Source: Allomuricauda sp. F6463D
GTDB lineage: Bacteria > Bacteroidota > Bacteroidia > Flavobacteriales > Flavobacteriaceae
DNA: 64,000 bases
Reading direction: 5' to 3'
NCBI RefSeq assembly: GCF_023015965.1
Contig: NZ_JALKAN010000002.1
Location: forward strand, 124,001-188,000
Under the pieces are notes generated by a model that was given only the letters and a program-made list of their open reading frames with translations, was not told the origin of the DNA and searched no databases. This document shows positions 43,990 to 53,345 of the stretch, piece by piece (within the stretch, counting starts at the first letter, position 1; each line of letters opens with the position of its first letter). A program made the position numbers and the translations under genes.

Positions 43990-44502
43990 ATGGACATTGC
44001 ATTGCTCATTTTAGGGTTCCTTTTGATGCTGGTCGGAATACTGGGCAGCTTCTTGCCCGTTTTGCCAGGTCCTCCCATTAGTTGGGTTGGACTTTTACTC
44101 CTCTATTTAACCAAAGCCGTACCTGATAATTGGTGGGTTCTGGGAGTCACCTTTGTAATAGCCATTACCATCACCGTTTTGGATTATGTGATCCCCGCCA
44201 TGGGCACTAAAAAGTTTGGAGGCACCAAAGCGGGCATGTGGGGTACCATCGTTGGGCTATTGGTCGCCATTTTTGTTCCGGTGTTCGGACCTTTGGGAAT
44301 AATCATTTGGCCTTTTATTGGAGCCTTGGTCGGTGAACTATTGAACAAAGCCAATAAAAAAACCGCCCTTAAGGCGGCTTTTGGTTCATTTTTGGGATTT
44401 TTAACGGGCACTTTCATGAAGTTTGTCGTGACCGTTTTGTATGCCGTATTCTATGTGTACATCACTATAAAACATGCTGGGGAACTATTTACCTTTGCTT
44501 AG
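43990..44502 (+). CDS. DUF456 membrane protein
   Basis: 170 residues with about four to five membrane helices. FLPVLPGPPISW after the first helix is the DUF456 mark. The gene is monocistronic, with a good promoter, and its end overlaps the convergent nitroreductase gene by 4 nt. Function unknown. Confidence 0.83.
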   Translation: MDIALLILGFLLMLVGILGSFLPVLPGPPISWVGLLLLYLTKAVPDNWWVLGVTFVIAITITVLDYVIPAMGTKKFGGTKAGMWGTIVGLLVAIFVPVFGPLGIIIWPFIGALVGELLNKANKKTALKAAFGSFLGFLTGTFMKFVVTVLYAVFYVYITIKHAGELFTFA

Positions 44503-45053
44503 TCCAGCCACTCCACCTTTTCGCAAATAGGGGTTCTGGCGGATGGAATTAGCTCACCATCAAAATAACCCATATAGAAAAATCCCAAGCATTTTTCACC
44601 CGCTGCCAAATCAAAAAACTCATCCATGTATTTGATGAGTCCGGGGGAAGACCAGTAACTTCCAATTCCCAATTCTGCGCAGCATAGCCACATGTTTTGT
44701 ACCGCCATGGAAACTGCGGCAATTTCTTCCCACTCGGGCAAACTTTCTTTTGGATCCCGTTGCATGCAAATTGCAATTACCGCTCCTGAATTGGATGGAT
44801 TAAACTGTAGTTTTTTTATCTTCATCTGCTTTGGATTAGGATCCACCTCCTCATACTTATTGGAAAGGAAAATCCCCAGCTCCTGTTTCTTGTCCCCTGT
44901 CAACACTTTAAAACGCCAAGGCTCTGTTTTCTTGTGCGTAGGTGCCCAATTCGCCGCTTCCAAGATTTTTTCAATTGTCTCTTTATCGATGGCCTTGTCA
45001 ATATATTGGGCCGGAAAAACACTTCTCCTTTTCTTGATCAAGTCAAAAATCAT
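44499..45053 (-). CDS. Nitroreductase-family flavoprotein
   Basis: 184 residues. The start IKKRRSVFP is the FMN-binding arginine motif of nitroreductases (R-R-S), EAANWAPTHKKTEPWRF carries further FMN contacts, and NMWLCCAELGIGSYWSSPG is the family's long helix and substrate loop. The protein is a dimeric NAD(P)H:FMN oxidoreductase, possibly with roles in quinone or nitro-compound reduction; the substrate is unknown. It is convergent with DUF456. Confidence 0.87.
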   Translation of the reverse strand: MIFDLIKKRRSVFPAQYIDKAIDKETIEKILEAANWAPTHKKTEPWRFKVLTGDKKQELGIFLSNKYEEVDPNPKQMKIKKLQFNPSNSGAVIAICMQRDPKESLPEWEEIAAVSMAVQNMWLCCAELGIGSYWSSPGLIKYMDEFFDLAAGEKCLGFFYMGYFDGELIPSARTPICEKVEWLD

Positions 45054-45101
45054 AATGTTCTATTAAGTTGAATTCCAAAGTTACTCCCCAAAACATTGTT
45101 A

Positions 45102-45989
45102 TCATAATTTCATAAGCAAATCCATACATTTTTGAAGAGCCGGATTACGGTTATCCGTTTTCCAGACCATGCTCAATACTGCGCGTTGTTTAATTTTCTT
45201 CATTTCAATGAACTTCACCTTCATCTGAAACCCATATTGGAGGGTTGTCGGCACAATGGCAATGCCCAATTTGTTCTCCACCAGTTTAAAAATGGTCTGG
45301 GCATGAACCGATTTATGGGAAACATTGGGTGCAAAACCACCGTCCTCACAAATACTGAGTACGGTGTCGTAATAGGTAGGACTGTAATCTTGGGAAAAAA
45401 GGATAAAATCCTCGTTCGCCACCTGATTGATGTTCTTGAAATTCCCCTTATCCAAAGGATGTTCCTCGGGCAAAACCAAAGAAAAAGTATCTTCAAAAAC
45501 AGGCTTTGCCTCCAACCCTTTGGGTACTCGGGACAACCGAACAAAACCCAAATCCAGACGGTCGGCCAATATTGCATTGATCTGCGCGCGGTTGGAAAGT
45601 TCCTCCAACGTAGTATGCACCGTAGGATACTTTTCTTTCAGTCCCAGCAATAAATTGGGAACCACATTTTGCATGGCAGAACCCAAAAAACCGATGCGTA
45701 CCTCCCCCAAATGCCCATCGCCTATATGCTTCACTTGTTTTTTGGTCTGCTCCAGATGGTTCAAGATAAATTCCACTTCTTTTTTTAAGAACTCGCCTGC
45801 AGGGGTCAACCGGACCTTCTTTTTGTCCCGAATAAAAAGTTGTGTATCCAATATTTCCTCCATCTGTTTGATTTGCGTACTCAATCCAGGTTGGGAAATA
45901 AAGAGTTTTTCCGCAGCTTTTCTAAAATGGAGTTCTTCAGCCACGGCCAAAAAATAAATGAAATGTCGAAGCTCTATTTGATAATTCAT
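45102..45989 (-). CDS. LysR-family regulator of the hut operon
   Basis: 295 residues: a winged helix-turn-helix at about 1-62 (LHFRKAAEKLFISQPGLSTQIKQ) and a two-lobed effector domain at about 90-290, similar to the CynR/OxyR branch. Divergent from hutH, 76 bp between start codons. A perfect 9-bp inverted repeat in that gap overlaps the regulator's own start codon, so it likely represses itself and activates the hut genes. The inducer is probably a histidine-pathway intermediate such as urocanate, which is inference. Usual hut regulators are HutC (GntR type), so LysR control is a variant. Confidence 0.82.
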   Translation of the reverse strand: MNYQIELRHFIYFLAVAEELHFRKAAEKLFISQPGLSTQIKQMEEILDTQLFIRDKKKVRLTPAGEFLKKEVEFILNHLEQTKKQVKHIGDGHLGEVRIGFLGSAMQNVVPNLLLGLKEKYPTVHTTLEELSNRAQINAILADRLDLGFVRLSRVPKGLEAKPVFEDTFSLVLPEEHPLDKGNFKNINQVANEDFILFSQDYSPTYYDTVLSICEDGGFAPNVSHKSVHAQTIFKLVENKLGIAIVPTTLQYGFQMKVKFIEMKKIKQRAVLSMVWKTDNRNPALQKCMDLLMKL

Positions 45990-46048
45990 ACTTATTGATT
46001 CTTACAAAAATAAGTATTGGCAATTATTAAACCTAATTGATATTTTTA
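45988..46048. promoter_or_regulatory. Operator and promoter between the LysR gene and hutH
   Basis: ATACTTATT (45988-45996) and AATAAGTAT (46009-46017) form a perfect inverted repeat with a 12-bp spacer that overlaps the LysR start codon. A -7 box TATTTTTA lies at 46041-46048, and hutH starts at 46066. The repeat is at about -65 to -36 relative to the expected transcription start near 46053, the usual place for LysR activators. Confidence 0.6.
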
Positions 46049-46065
46049 TTCAAAAAGAAAAAAAC

Positions 46066-47643
46066 ATGGCTACAGACCGAACATTTCACTTTGGAGAAGA
46101 CCATTTAACCGCTGGCATAGCATTGGGTATGGCCCATAGCGCAATAAAAGGTGTTTTCTCGGATACATGTCTCAAAAATGTAAATGCCAGTCATCAACGT
46201 GTTCAGCGTATCGTGGAAAAAGGCGATACTGTCTATGGCATCAATACGGGCTTTGGCCCTTTGTGCAATACCAAAATATCCAAGGAGGACACCAAAATCC
46301 TTCAATCCAATATATTGCAGAGCCACAGTGTGGGGGTGGGAAAACCCATCTCCAACGAGTTGGCAAAAATTATGCTGATTCTCAAAATCCATGCTCTTGC
46401 CAAAGGGTATTCGGGTATTGCAGAATCCACGCTGCAACGCATGCTCTGGCATTTGGGAAACGATGCCATTCCGGTGGTTCCCTCCCAAGGTTCGGTTGGT
46501 GCATCTGGCGACTTGGCTCCACTTTCCCACTTATTTCTTCCGCTCATCGGATTGGGTAAAGTGGAATTTAGAGGTCAAACCATAAAAACACAGGAACTTT
46601 TTAACCAAACGGGATTGAAACCTTTGGAATTGGGTCCAAAAGAAGGACTGGCCTTGATCAACGGAACCCAGTTTATTGCCGCGCATGGGGTAATGGTCGT
46701 ACACAAATTGCAGCATTGTCTAAAACATGCGGACATTATCGGCGCCATGATGCTCGAAGGTCTGCAAGGTTCCATGAAACCGTTTTTTGAAGCATTGCAC
46801 CAACTCCGTCCATTTAAGGGCAACCAACATGTGGCAGGAAGAATCCGAACCCTCCTCCAAGGTTCCGAGATTTTGGAAGACCATATCGATTGTGAACGGG
46901 TGCAGGACCCCTACTCCCTTCGCTGTATGCCACAAGTGCACGGAGCATCCCGAAATGCATGGCTCCATCTTAAAGAATTGTTAGAAATAGAACTCAACTC
47001 GGTAACCGACAACCCGGTCATCATAAATGATGAACTCACTATTAGCGGAGGGAATTTCCACGGACAACCCTTGGCCATGGCTTTGGATTATGCCGCATTG
47101 GCCGCTTCGGAAATCGGAAATATCTCCGACCGCCGTATCTATCTCGCCCTCGAGGGCAACAGCCCCGGTGTTCCTAAATTATTGATGAAAGATACCGGAA
47201 TCAATTCGGGCTATATGATTCTGCAATATACCTCGGCAGCATTGGCCAGTGAGAACAAAAGCTTATGTTTCCCCGCTAGTGCCGATAGCATCCCTACTTC
47301 TTTGGGACAGGAGGACCATGTAAGTATGGGATCCATAAGTGGAAGAAAAGCACTCAATATTATAGAAAATGTGGAAAAAATCCTCGCTATCGAATTGTTG
47401 ACCGCCGCCCAAGCATTCGAGTACAGAAAACCACTCAAATCGGGTGTTTTGCTTGATGAAATCCATACATTTCTGAGGACAAGGGTCGCTTTTGCCGAAA
47501 ACGACCGTGTTTTTGCAGATGATATTGAGAAAGGAATTGAAATTATCCAAAACCGTGAAATCATCAATATAGTGGAAAAAGTTATGCAAGAAAAAGAACT
47601 TTCTTGGAACACGCCACATCTTGACCTATTTGAAACATATTAA
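46066..47643 (+). CDS. hutH: Histidine ammonia-lyase
   Basis: 525 residues, slightly longer than the roughly 505 of E. coli-type HutH. The autocatalytic MIO cofactor forms from A146-S147-G148 in GSVGASGDLAPL. The Tyr of VYGINTGFGPL near residue 58 and the NGT of LINGTQ are present. It deaminates L-histidine to trans-urocanate and ammonia. First gene of the hut operon, followed by hutI after 1 bp. The LysR-type regulator is divergent. Confidence 0.96.
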   Translation: MATDRTFHFGEDHLTAGIALGMAHSAIKGVFSDTCLKNVNASHQRVQRIVEKGDTVYGINTGFGPLCNTKISKEDTKILQSNILQSHSVGVGKPISNELAKIMLILKIHALAKGYSGIAESTLQRMLWHLGNDAIPVVPSQGSVGASGDLAPLSHLFLPLIGLGKVEFRGQTIKTQELFNQTGLKPLELGPKEGLALINGTQFIAAHGVMVVHKLQHCLKHADIIGAMMLEGLQGSMKPFFEALHQLRPFKGNQHVAGRIRTLLQGSEILEDHIDCERVQDPYSLRCMPQVHGASRNAWLHLKELLEIELNSVTDNPVIINDELTISGGNFHGQPLAMALDYAALAASEIGNISDRRIYLALEGNSPGVPKLLMKDTGINSGYMILQYTSAALASENKSLCFPASADSIPTSLGQEDHVSMGSISGRKALNIIENVEKILAIELLTAAQAFEYRKPLKSGVLLDEIHTFLRTRVAFAENDRVFADDIEKGIEIIQNREIINIVEKVMQEKELSWNTPHLDLFETY

Positions 47644-47644
47644 A

Positions 47645-48871
47645 ATGAACAAACTACAATTAATAGGACCGTTTACTCAATTACTTCCCATGACGGGGCT
47701 TCCCTTAAAAGGAGCCTTAAAAGATGAGCAACTGCCGATCATTGAAAATGGGGGCATTCTGCTTTCTAGAGGAAAAATTATCAACGTCGGGGTTTTTGAT
47801 GAGTTAAAATCCGATGATGTCAAAATCTACCATATCGAAGGAGCACATGTTTGCCTCCCTGGATTCGTGGATTCCCATACCCATATTTGCTTTGGAGGAA
47901 CCCGAGCCCGCGATTATGCCTACCGAAATGCCGGAAAAACCTATTTGGAAATTGCCAAGGCCGGTGGCGGTATTTGGGACACTGTTACCCAAACCCGAAA
48001 AGCATCACAAGTGGAACTGGCCAAAGGAATCCTATCTCGAAGCCAAAAACATCTCAAAAATGGGGTTACCACCATCGAGGTGAAAAGTGGTTACGGACTT
48101 TCCGTGAATGAAGAATTGAAAATGCTACGTGCCATAAAACAAGCCAATGAAATATCCAATGCTTCACTTATTCCAACCTGTCTGGCGGCACACATGAAAC
48201 CTAAGGATTGGAACCATCAAAAAGAATATCTGGAAGAAATTATTGCAACCTTGTTTCCTATCATTAAAACCGAAAATTTGGCACAACGTGTGGATGCTTT
48301 TGTGGAAGAGAGTGCTTTTTCACCAGAGGAAATCAAACCGTATTTCCAAAAAGCCAAGGAAATGGGCTTTGATATCACCGTACATGCCGACCAGTTTACC
48401 ACGGGCGGCAGTCAGGTTGCTGTAGACTTTGATGCCGTGAGCGCCGACCATTTGGAGGCCAGTACCGAAAAAGAAATACAGCTTTTGGCTAAAAGTAACA
48501 CCATTGCAACAGCATTGCCCGGGGCATCCATTGGTTTGGGCTGTGCCTACACCCCTGCCCGCAGAATTTTGAATGCCGGCGGCGCTCTGTCCATTGCCAG
48601 CGACCACAATCCCGGCTCTGCACCCATGGGTGATTTATTGACCCAAGCCAGTATTTTGGGCACCTTTGAAAAATTGTCCAACACCGAAGTGCTTGCTGGA
48701 ATCACTTTTAGGGCAGCTGCTGCTTTACGCTTGGCGGACCGGGGAAAGCTGGAAGCCGGAGCAAAAGCAGATTTTATTGTTTTTCCAACGGATAATTACC
48801 AAGAAATCACCTACCACCAAGGGCAATTAAAGCCTAGTGAAGTTTGGAAAAATGGAGAACCCATCAACTAA
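47645..48871 (+). CDS. hutI: Imidazolonepropionase
   Basis: 408 residues from ATG 47645, one base after the hutH stop. Amidohydrolase-fold metal ligands are visible: H-x-H in DSHTHICFGGTRARDY, HADQFTTGG and SASDH-type (SIASDHNPGS). It hydrolyses 4-imidazolone-5-propionate to N-formimidoyl-L-glutamate in the cytoplasm. The C-terminal LADRGKLEAGAKADFIVF is typical of the family. Confidence 0.95.
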   Translation: MNKLQLIGPFTQLLPMTGLPLKGALKDEQLPIIENGGILLSRGKIINVGVFDELKSDDVKIYHIEGAHVCLPGFVDSHTHICFGGTRARDYAYRNAGKTYLEIAKAGGGIWDTVTQTRKASQVELAKGILSRSQKHLKNGVTTIEVKSGYGLSVNEELKMLRAIKQANEISNASLIPTCLAAHMKPKDWNHQKEYLEEIIATLFPIIKTENLAQRVDAFVEESAFSPEEIKPYFQKAKEMGFDITVHADQFTTGGSQVAVDFDAVSADHLEASTEKEIQLLAKSNTIATALPGASIGLGCAYTPARRILNAGGALSIASDHNPGSAPMGDLLTQASILGTFEKLSNTEVLAGITFRAAAALRLADRGKLEAGAKADFIVFPTDNYQEITYHQGQLKPSEVWKNGEPIN

Positions 48872-48881
48872 AAAACGCGTT

Positions 48882-50885
48882 ATGACAGCATTTCAACAAC
48901 AGCTATTGCAAGGCATACCCGAGCAACTACCGCCCAAAAAGTCCTATCCAAAAAACGGTAACCCAGCACCAAAACGGAAGGACATCCTCTCCAAAGAAGA
49001 GAAAAAACTGGCCGTACAAAATGCCCTACGTTATTTCCCCGAATCATGGCACGCAGAGCTTGCGCCAGAGTTTGCCGAAGAATTAAAAACCTACGGTCGT
49101 ATCTACATGCATCGGTTTAAACCTGACTATCAAATGTATGCGCGATCTATCTCAGAATATCCGGCAAAAACACATCAGGCAGCCGCCATTATGCTCATGA
49201 TCCAGAACAATTTGGACCCTGCTGTGGCACAACATCCCGAAGAACTCATCACCTACGGTGGCAATGGTGCGGTATTCCAAAACTGGGCACAATACCTGCT
49301 CACCATGAAATATTTGGCGGAAATGACCGATGAGCAGACCTTACACATGTATTCCGGACATCCGATGGGGCTTTTTCCATCATCCAAGGAAGCGCCACGA
49401 GTGGTGGTCACAAATGGCATGATGATTCCCAACTACTCCAAACCTGATGATTGGGAAAAATTCAATGCGTTGGGAGTAACTCAATATGGACAAATGACGG
49501 CCGGCTCCTACATGTACATCGGGCCACAGGGCATTGTTCACGGAACCGCCATCACGGTGATGAACGCTTTTCGCAAAGTATTGAAGCAAAACGAGTCACC
49601 TGAAGGGAAAATCTTTTTAACTGCTGGATTGGGCGGTATGAGTGGTGCCCAACCTAAGGCGGGAAACATTGCTGGAGGAATCACCATTTGTGCCGAGGTA
49701 AACCCCGAAGCTGCTAAAAAACGTCATGCTCAAGGTTGGGTGGATGAATTATTAGTGGATTTAGATCTATTGGTAGTTCGCACGAAAGAAGCTGTAAAAA
49801 ACAAGGAAGTGATTTCCCTGGCCTACATTGGCAATGTGGTGGATGTTTGGGAGCGCTTTTACGAAGCCAACATTTTTGTTCATTTGGGATCGGACCAAAC
49901 CTCTTTGCACAATCCTTGGGCCGGTGGATATTATCCCGTGGGACTTACTTTTGAAGCATCCAATGCCATGATGGTCGAAAATCCCGAAGCGTTCAAAGAA
50001 AAAGTACAGGAATCGCTTCGAAGACAAATCAATTCCATCAACAAACACACCGCAAAAGGCACCTACTTCTTTGATTATGGCAATGCCTTTTTGCTGGAAG
50101 TCTCCCGTGCGGGCGGTGATGTTATGGCTGAAAACAATATCGATTTTAGATACCCATCCTACGTACAGGATATTTTGGGGCCCATGTGTTTTGACTACGG
50201 CTTTGGCCCATTCCGATGGGTATGTACTTCGGGCGACCCCAAGGACCTCCAAAAAACGGATGCCATTGCATTGGAAGTGATGAAAACCATCAAATCCATA
50301 GCTCCTAATGAAATCCAACAGCAGATGCAGGACAATATCAAATGGATTTCGGAGGCTGAACAGAACAAATTAGTGGTAGGCTCGCAAGCACGAATCCTAT
50401 ATGCCGATGCCGAGGGACGAAGCAAAATTGCCGACGCTTTCAATACTGCCATAGCGAAAGGTGAAATCAGCGCCCCCGTGGTTTTGGGCAGGGATCACCA
50501 CGATGTGAGCGGTACGGATTCTCCTTTTAGGGAAACCAGTAATATTTATGATGGCAGCAAGTTCACTGCCGATATGGCCATCCAGAATGTGATCGGGGAC
50601 AGTTTTAGGGGAGCTACTTGGGTTTCCATTCATAACGGTGGCGGTGTTGGTTGGGGAGAAGTCATCAATGGCGGTTTTGGCATGGTACTCGATGGTACTA
50701 AAGAGGCTTCCAACCGATTGAAGAAAATGTTATTTTTTGATGTGAACAATGGTATTTCCCGGAGAAGTTGGGCACGGAACAAAGAAGCTCGCTTTGCCAT
50801 TGAACGAGAAATGGAACGCTCTCCAAATTTAAAAGTAACTTTGCCCCATCTGGTGGAACCGGATATTTTGGACAATCTTTTTTAA
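48882..50885 (+). CDS. hutU: Urocanate hydratase
   Basis: About 667 residues from ATG 48882 (MTAFQQQLLQGIPEQLPPKK), 10 nt after the hutI stop; ATGs at 48837 and 48852 overlap hutI and are less likely. The enzyme converts urocanate to imidazolone propionate with tightly bound NAD+. GGNGAVFQNWAQY, GLGGMSGAQPKAG and SGDP motifs are present. It is longer than the roughly 557 of the Pseudomonas type and belongs to the long bacterial branch, with extra segments in the middle. It starts the second step of the pathway, although it comes third in gene order. Confidence 0.94.
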   Translation: MTAFQQQLLQGIPEQLPPKKSYPKNGNPAPKRKDILSKEEKKLAVQNALRYFPESWHAELAPEFAEELKTYGRIYMHRFKPDYQMYARSISEYPAKTHQAAAIMLMIQNNLDPAVAQHPEELITYGGNGAVFQNWAQYLLTMKYLAEMTDEQTLHMYSGHPMGLFPSSKEAPRVVVTNGMMIPNYSKPDDWEKFNALGVTQYGQMTAGSYMYIGPQGIVHGTAITVMNAFRKVLKQNESPEGKIFLTAGLGGMSGAQPKAGNIAGGITICAEVNPEAAKKRHAQGWVDELLVDLDLLVVRTKEAVKNKEVISLAYIGNVVDVWERFYEANIFVHLGSDQTSLHNPWAGGYYPVGLTFEASNAMMVENPEAFKEKVQESLRRQINSINKHTAKGTYFFDYGNAFLLEVSRAGGDVMAENNIDFRYPSYVQDILGPMCFDYGFGPFRWVCTSGDPKDLQKTDAIALEVMKTIKSIAPNEIQQQMQDNIKWISEAEQNKLVVGSQARILYADAEGRSKIADAFNTAIAKGEISAPVVLGRDHHDVSGTDSPFRETSNIYDGSKFTADMAIQNVIGDSFRGATWVSIHNGGGVGWGEVINGGFGMVLDGTKEASNRLKKMLFFDVNNGISRRSWARNKEARFAIEREMERSPNLKVTLPHLVEPDILDNLF

Positions 50886-50889
50886 TCTG

Positions 50890-51861
50890 ATGAAACACTA
50901 CGAACCCCCAAAACAAGACCTCTGGACGGGTCGCATCTCCAATAAATGGCTGTACCTCCACGAAAAGGTACATTGCACGCCTTTGGAAGAAATTGCCGAA
51001 GCCCAGAAAAAATCCATTGCTCTTTTGGGATATGCTTGTGATGAAGGGGTACGGCGCAATCAAGGTCGTGTTGGAGCGGTGGACGGTCCAGGTGTAATCA
51101 AAAGTAATTTTGGAAAAATGCCCAATCATTTGGGGAGCAACGTGCTTTTGCATGATGTGGGTTCAGTTGTTTGTGTCGATGGCGATATGGAAGCTGCTCA
51201 ACAAGCGCTTTCTGATGCGGTCACAACTCTTTTAGAGAAAAAACAGTTTCCCATTGTTTTGGGTGGCGGGCATGATGTGGCTTATGGCCATTACCGAGGT
51301 ATCAAAAATCATTTGGATGCAAAAAAAGAAGGCCAGACCATTGGCGTTATTAATTTTGATGCGCATTTTGACCTTCGGAAAAATACGGAACAAAGTAATT
51401 CGGGCACTCCGTTTTACCAGATTGCCAAAGATTGCGAAAAGGAGGGCATTGATTTTAATTATCTCTGCTTGGGTATCCGAAAAGATGCTAATGATAGAAC
51501 CCTTTTTCAAACGGCCAGAGACCTCGATGTCATCTATGTGATGAACGATACTTTCCAAATTCCTCTGCTGGAAGAAATCACTACCTGGATCAATGCTTTT
51601 GCCAAAAACGTGGATCATATTTACCTCACCATTGACTTAGATGGTTTTTCCTCCGCCTATGCTCCCGGAGTGAGCGCAGCTTCACCCATGGGTTTTAGTC
51701 CGTACATCGTTTTGGAATGTTTGAAAACCATTATTGGTTCTGGAAAACTGATCAGTATGGACATTGCTGAGATGAACCCCAAATATGATATTGATGGGCA
51801 AACTGCAAAATTGGCTGCTTCTTTGGTGCACCATGTGGCTCACAGTATTTCCAATAGTTGA
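50890..51861 (+). CDS. hutG: Formimidoylglutamase (arginase family)
   Basis: 323 residues, 4 nt after hutU. The two-manganese arginase-family site is visible: GGGHDVAYGHY, NFDAHFDLR and TIDLDGFSSAYAPG (each with its Asp/His ligands). It hydrolyses N-formimidoyl-L-glutamate to glutamate and formamide, the last step of the four-enzyme route. No HutF-HutG deformylase pair is seen. It is followed by a probable terminator. Confidence 0.93.
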   Translation: MKHYEPPKQDLWTGRISNKWLYLHEKVHCTPLEEIAEAQKKSIALLGYACDEGVRRNQGRVGAVDGPGVIKSNFGKMPNHLGSNVLLHDVGSVVCVDGDMEAAQQALSDAVTTLLEKKQFPIVLGGGHDVAYGHYRGIKNHLDAKKEGQTIGVINFDAHFDLRKNTEQSNSGTPFYQIAKDCEKEGIDFNYLCLGIRKDANDRTLFQTARDLDVIYVMNDTFQIPLLEEITTWINAFAKNVDHIYLTIDLDGFSSAYAPGVSAASPMGFSPYIVLECLKTIIGSGKLISMDIAEMNPKYDIDGQTAKLAASLVHHVAHSISNS

Positions 51862-51870
51862 TAAAAACAA

Positions 51871-51899
51871 AAAAAGCCTTCCAAATGGAAAGCCTTTCA
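51871..51899 (+). terminator. Probable terminator of the hut operon
   Basis: AAAAAGCCTTCCA pairs with TGGAAAGCCTTT with one mismatch and a 2-nt loop; the T-tract is short. Two further small hairpins follow at 51906-51922 and 51931-51953. Confidence 0.4.
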
Positions 51900-52026
51900 T
51901 TGGCGAGCATCGGTTTGATGCTTCAACCTGATTCCAATCATCGCGACTGGAATCCAACACAACGAGACAAAGATATGATGATTTTTCCGAAATAAGGACA
52001 GCAGAAGTTGTTGATATTTATTTTAT

Positions 52027-52056
52027 GGATTATTTCCTTTTTGTTGGAATATTTCC
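52027..52056 (+). promoter_or_regulatory. Paired near-palindromes upstream of dinB
   Basis: GGATTATTTCC (52027-52037) and GGAATATTTCC (52046-52056) are direct repeats with 19-bp spacing; each is almost self-complementary (GGAA-n3-TTCC form). The second ends 28 bp before the dinB ATG. This looks like a regulator binding site; the regulator is unknown. Confidence 0.4.
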
Positions 52057-52084
52057 ATAATTTAGCTTCCCCTTCAGCTAAACA

Positions 52085-53299
52085 ATGAAAAAGACGATTT
52101 TACATCTTGATCTGGACACCTTTTATGTGTCCGTGGAACGCATCATCAATACAGAGCTCAAAAACAAGCCCTTATTGGTAGGTGGCACCAGTGATCGCGG
52201 GGTAGTCGCAGCTTGCAGTTATGAGACCCGTGGATTTGGGGTGCACTCCGGAATGCCCATGAAAATGGCCAAGGAACTTTGCCCAGAAGCCGTGGTTATC
52301 CGTGGAAATGCCGGTACCTACAGCAAGTATTCGGATGTGGTTACGGAAATCATCAAAGAAAAGGTTCCGCTTTTTGAAAAATCCAGCATTGATGAATTTT
52401 ATGCCGACCTATCGGGTATGGACCGTTTTTTTGGTTGCTACAAATTTGCCACGGAAATGCGGCATAAAATCATTCATGAAACTGGTCTGCCCATTTCGTT
52501 TGGCTTATCTGTAAACAAAGTAGTTTCCAAGGTGGCTACGAACGAAGCCAAACCAAACAATCAACTTAAGATAGATTTTGGTTTGGAAAAACCATTTTTG
52601 GCTCCGCTTTCCATTAAAAAAATCCCAATGGTGGGCGATAAAACCTATCAAACTCTAAGAAATCTAGGAATACGACAGGTAAAAACCGTACAAGAGATGC
52701 CCATGGATATTATGCAAAGGGTACTGGGCGCCAATGGCAGGGTAATCTGGAAAAGAGCCAATGGCATTGACAATACACCTGTGATTCCTTTTCATGAGCG
52801 AAAATCCATTTCCAACGAAAGAACTTTTGACAGGGACACCATTGATATGGTCAAATTGAAGGGCATCTTGATTGCCATGACCGAAAACTTGGCCTACCAG
52901 TTACGAAGGGGTGATAAACTAACGGCATGCGTTGCGGTAAAGATTCGGTATTCTGACTTCAACACTTATTCCAAACAATCGCGCATTCCATACACAAGTG
53001 CCGACCATGTGCTCATCCCAAAAATATTGGAGCTGTTCAATTCCCTGTACAACAAACGGATGTTGGTTCGGCTCATCGGGATTCGATTCAGCCATTTGGT
53101 CTCTGGCAATTACCAAATCAACCTTTTTGAGGATACCGAAGAGACCTTGAACCTCTATCAAGCCATGGACCATGTCCGAAATAGGTTCGGTAGTCGGAGT
53201 GTTCTACGTGCTTCTGCCATGGGAGCCAAGACCATTGGCAGCATGCACAATCCCTTTAATGGAGAACCACCTGTGGTTTTGGCGCATCGGAAACAGTGA
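52085..53299 (+). CDS. dinB: DNA polymerase IV-type Y-family polymerase
   Basis: 404 residues. Active-site acids in HLDLDTFYVSVE (D8, D10) and SIDEFYADLSG; the fingers region GVHSGMPMKMA; the helix-hairpin-helix thumb IPMVGDKTYQTLRNLG; and the little finger from about 250. It replicates past damaged DNA with low fidelity. Immediately downstream is a short DnaE-type polymerase gene, so the two form a damage-response cassette. No ImuA or SulA-type gene is present. A beta-clamp motif is likely in the C-terminus but cannot be fixed here. Confidence 0.9.
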   Translation: MKKTILHLDLDTFYVSVERIINTELKNKPLLVGGTSDRGVVAACSYETRGFGVHSGMPMKMAKELCPEAVVIRGNAGTYSKYSDVVTEIIKEKVPLFEKSSIDEFYADLSGMDRFFGCYKFATEMRHKIIHETGLPISFGLSVNKVVSKVATNEAKPNNQLKIDFGLEKPFLAPLSIKKIPMVGDKTYQTLRNLGIRQVKTVQEMPMDIMQRVLGANGRVIWKRANGIDNTPVIPFHERKSISNERTFDRDTIDMVKLKGILIAMTENLAYQLRRGDKLTACVAVKIRYSDFNTYSKQSRIPYTSADHVLIPKILELFNSLYNKRMLVRLIGIRFSHLVSGNYQINLFEDTEETLNLYQAMDHVRNRFGSRSVLRASAMGAKTIGSMHNPFNGEPPVVLAHRKQ

Positions 53300-53345
53300 T
53301 TAATTTCCAATGAGCAATTGACAACTGATAATTGATAACTGACAC
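53300..53345. repeat. AT-rich repeat before the DnaE-type gene
   Basis: CAATTGACAACTGATAATTG-like units (about 53318-53341) of the same kind as those flanking the four-helix-bundle gene at 39.4-39.9 kb. They separate dinB from the next gene. Confidence 0.4.

Noticed and set aside
46105..46530. Minus-strand frames inside hutH
   Set aside because: Several overlapping frames of 60-140 codons arise from hutH codon use; none has a recognisable motif or promoter.
48837..48881. Upstream hutU starts
   Set aside because: They overlap hutI and add residues not expected for urocanase; ATG 48882 is 10 nt after the hutI stop.
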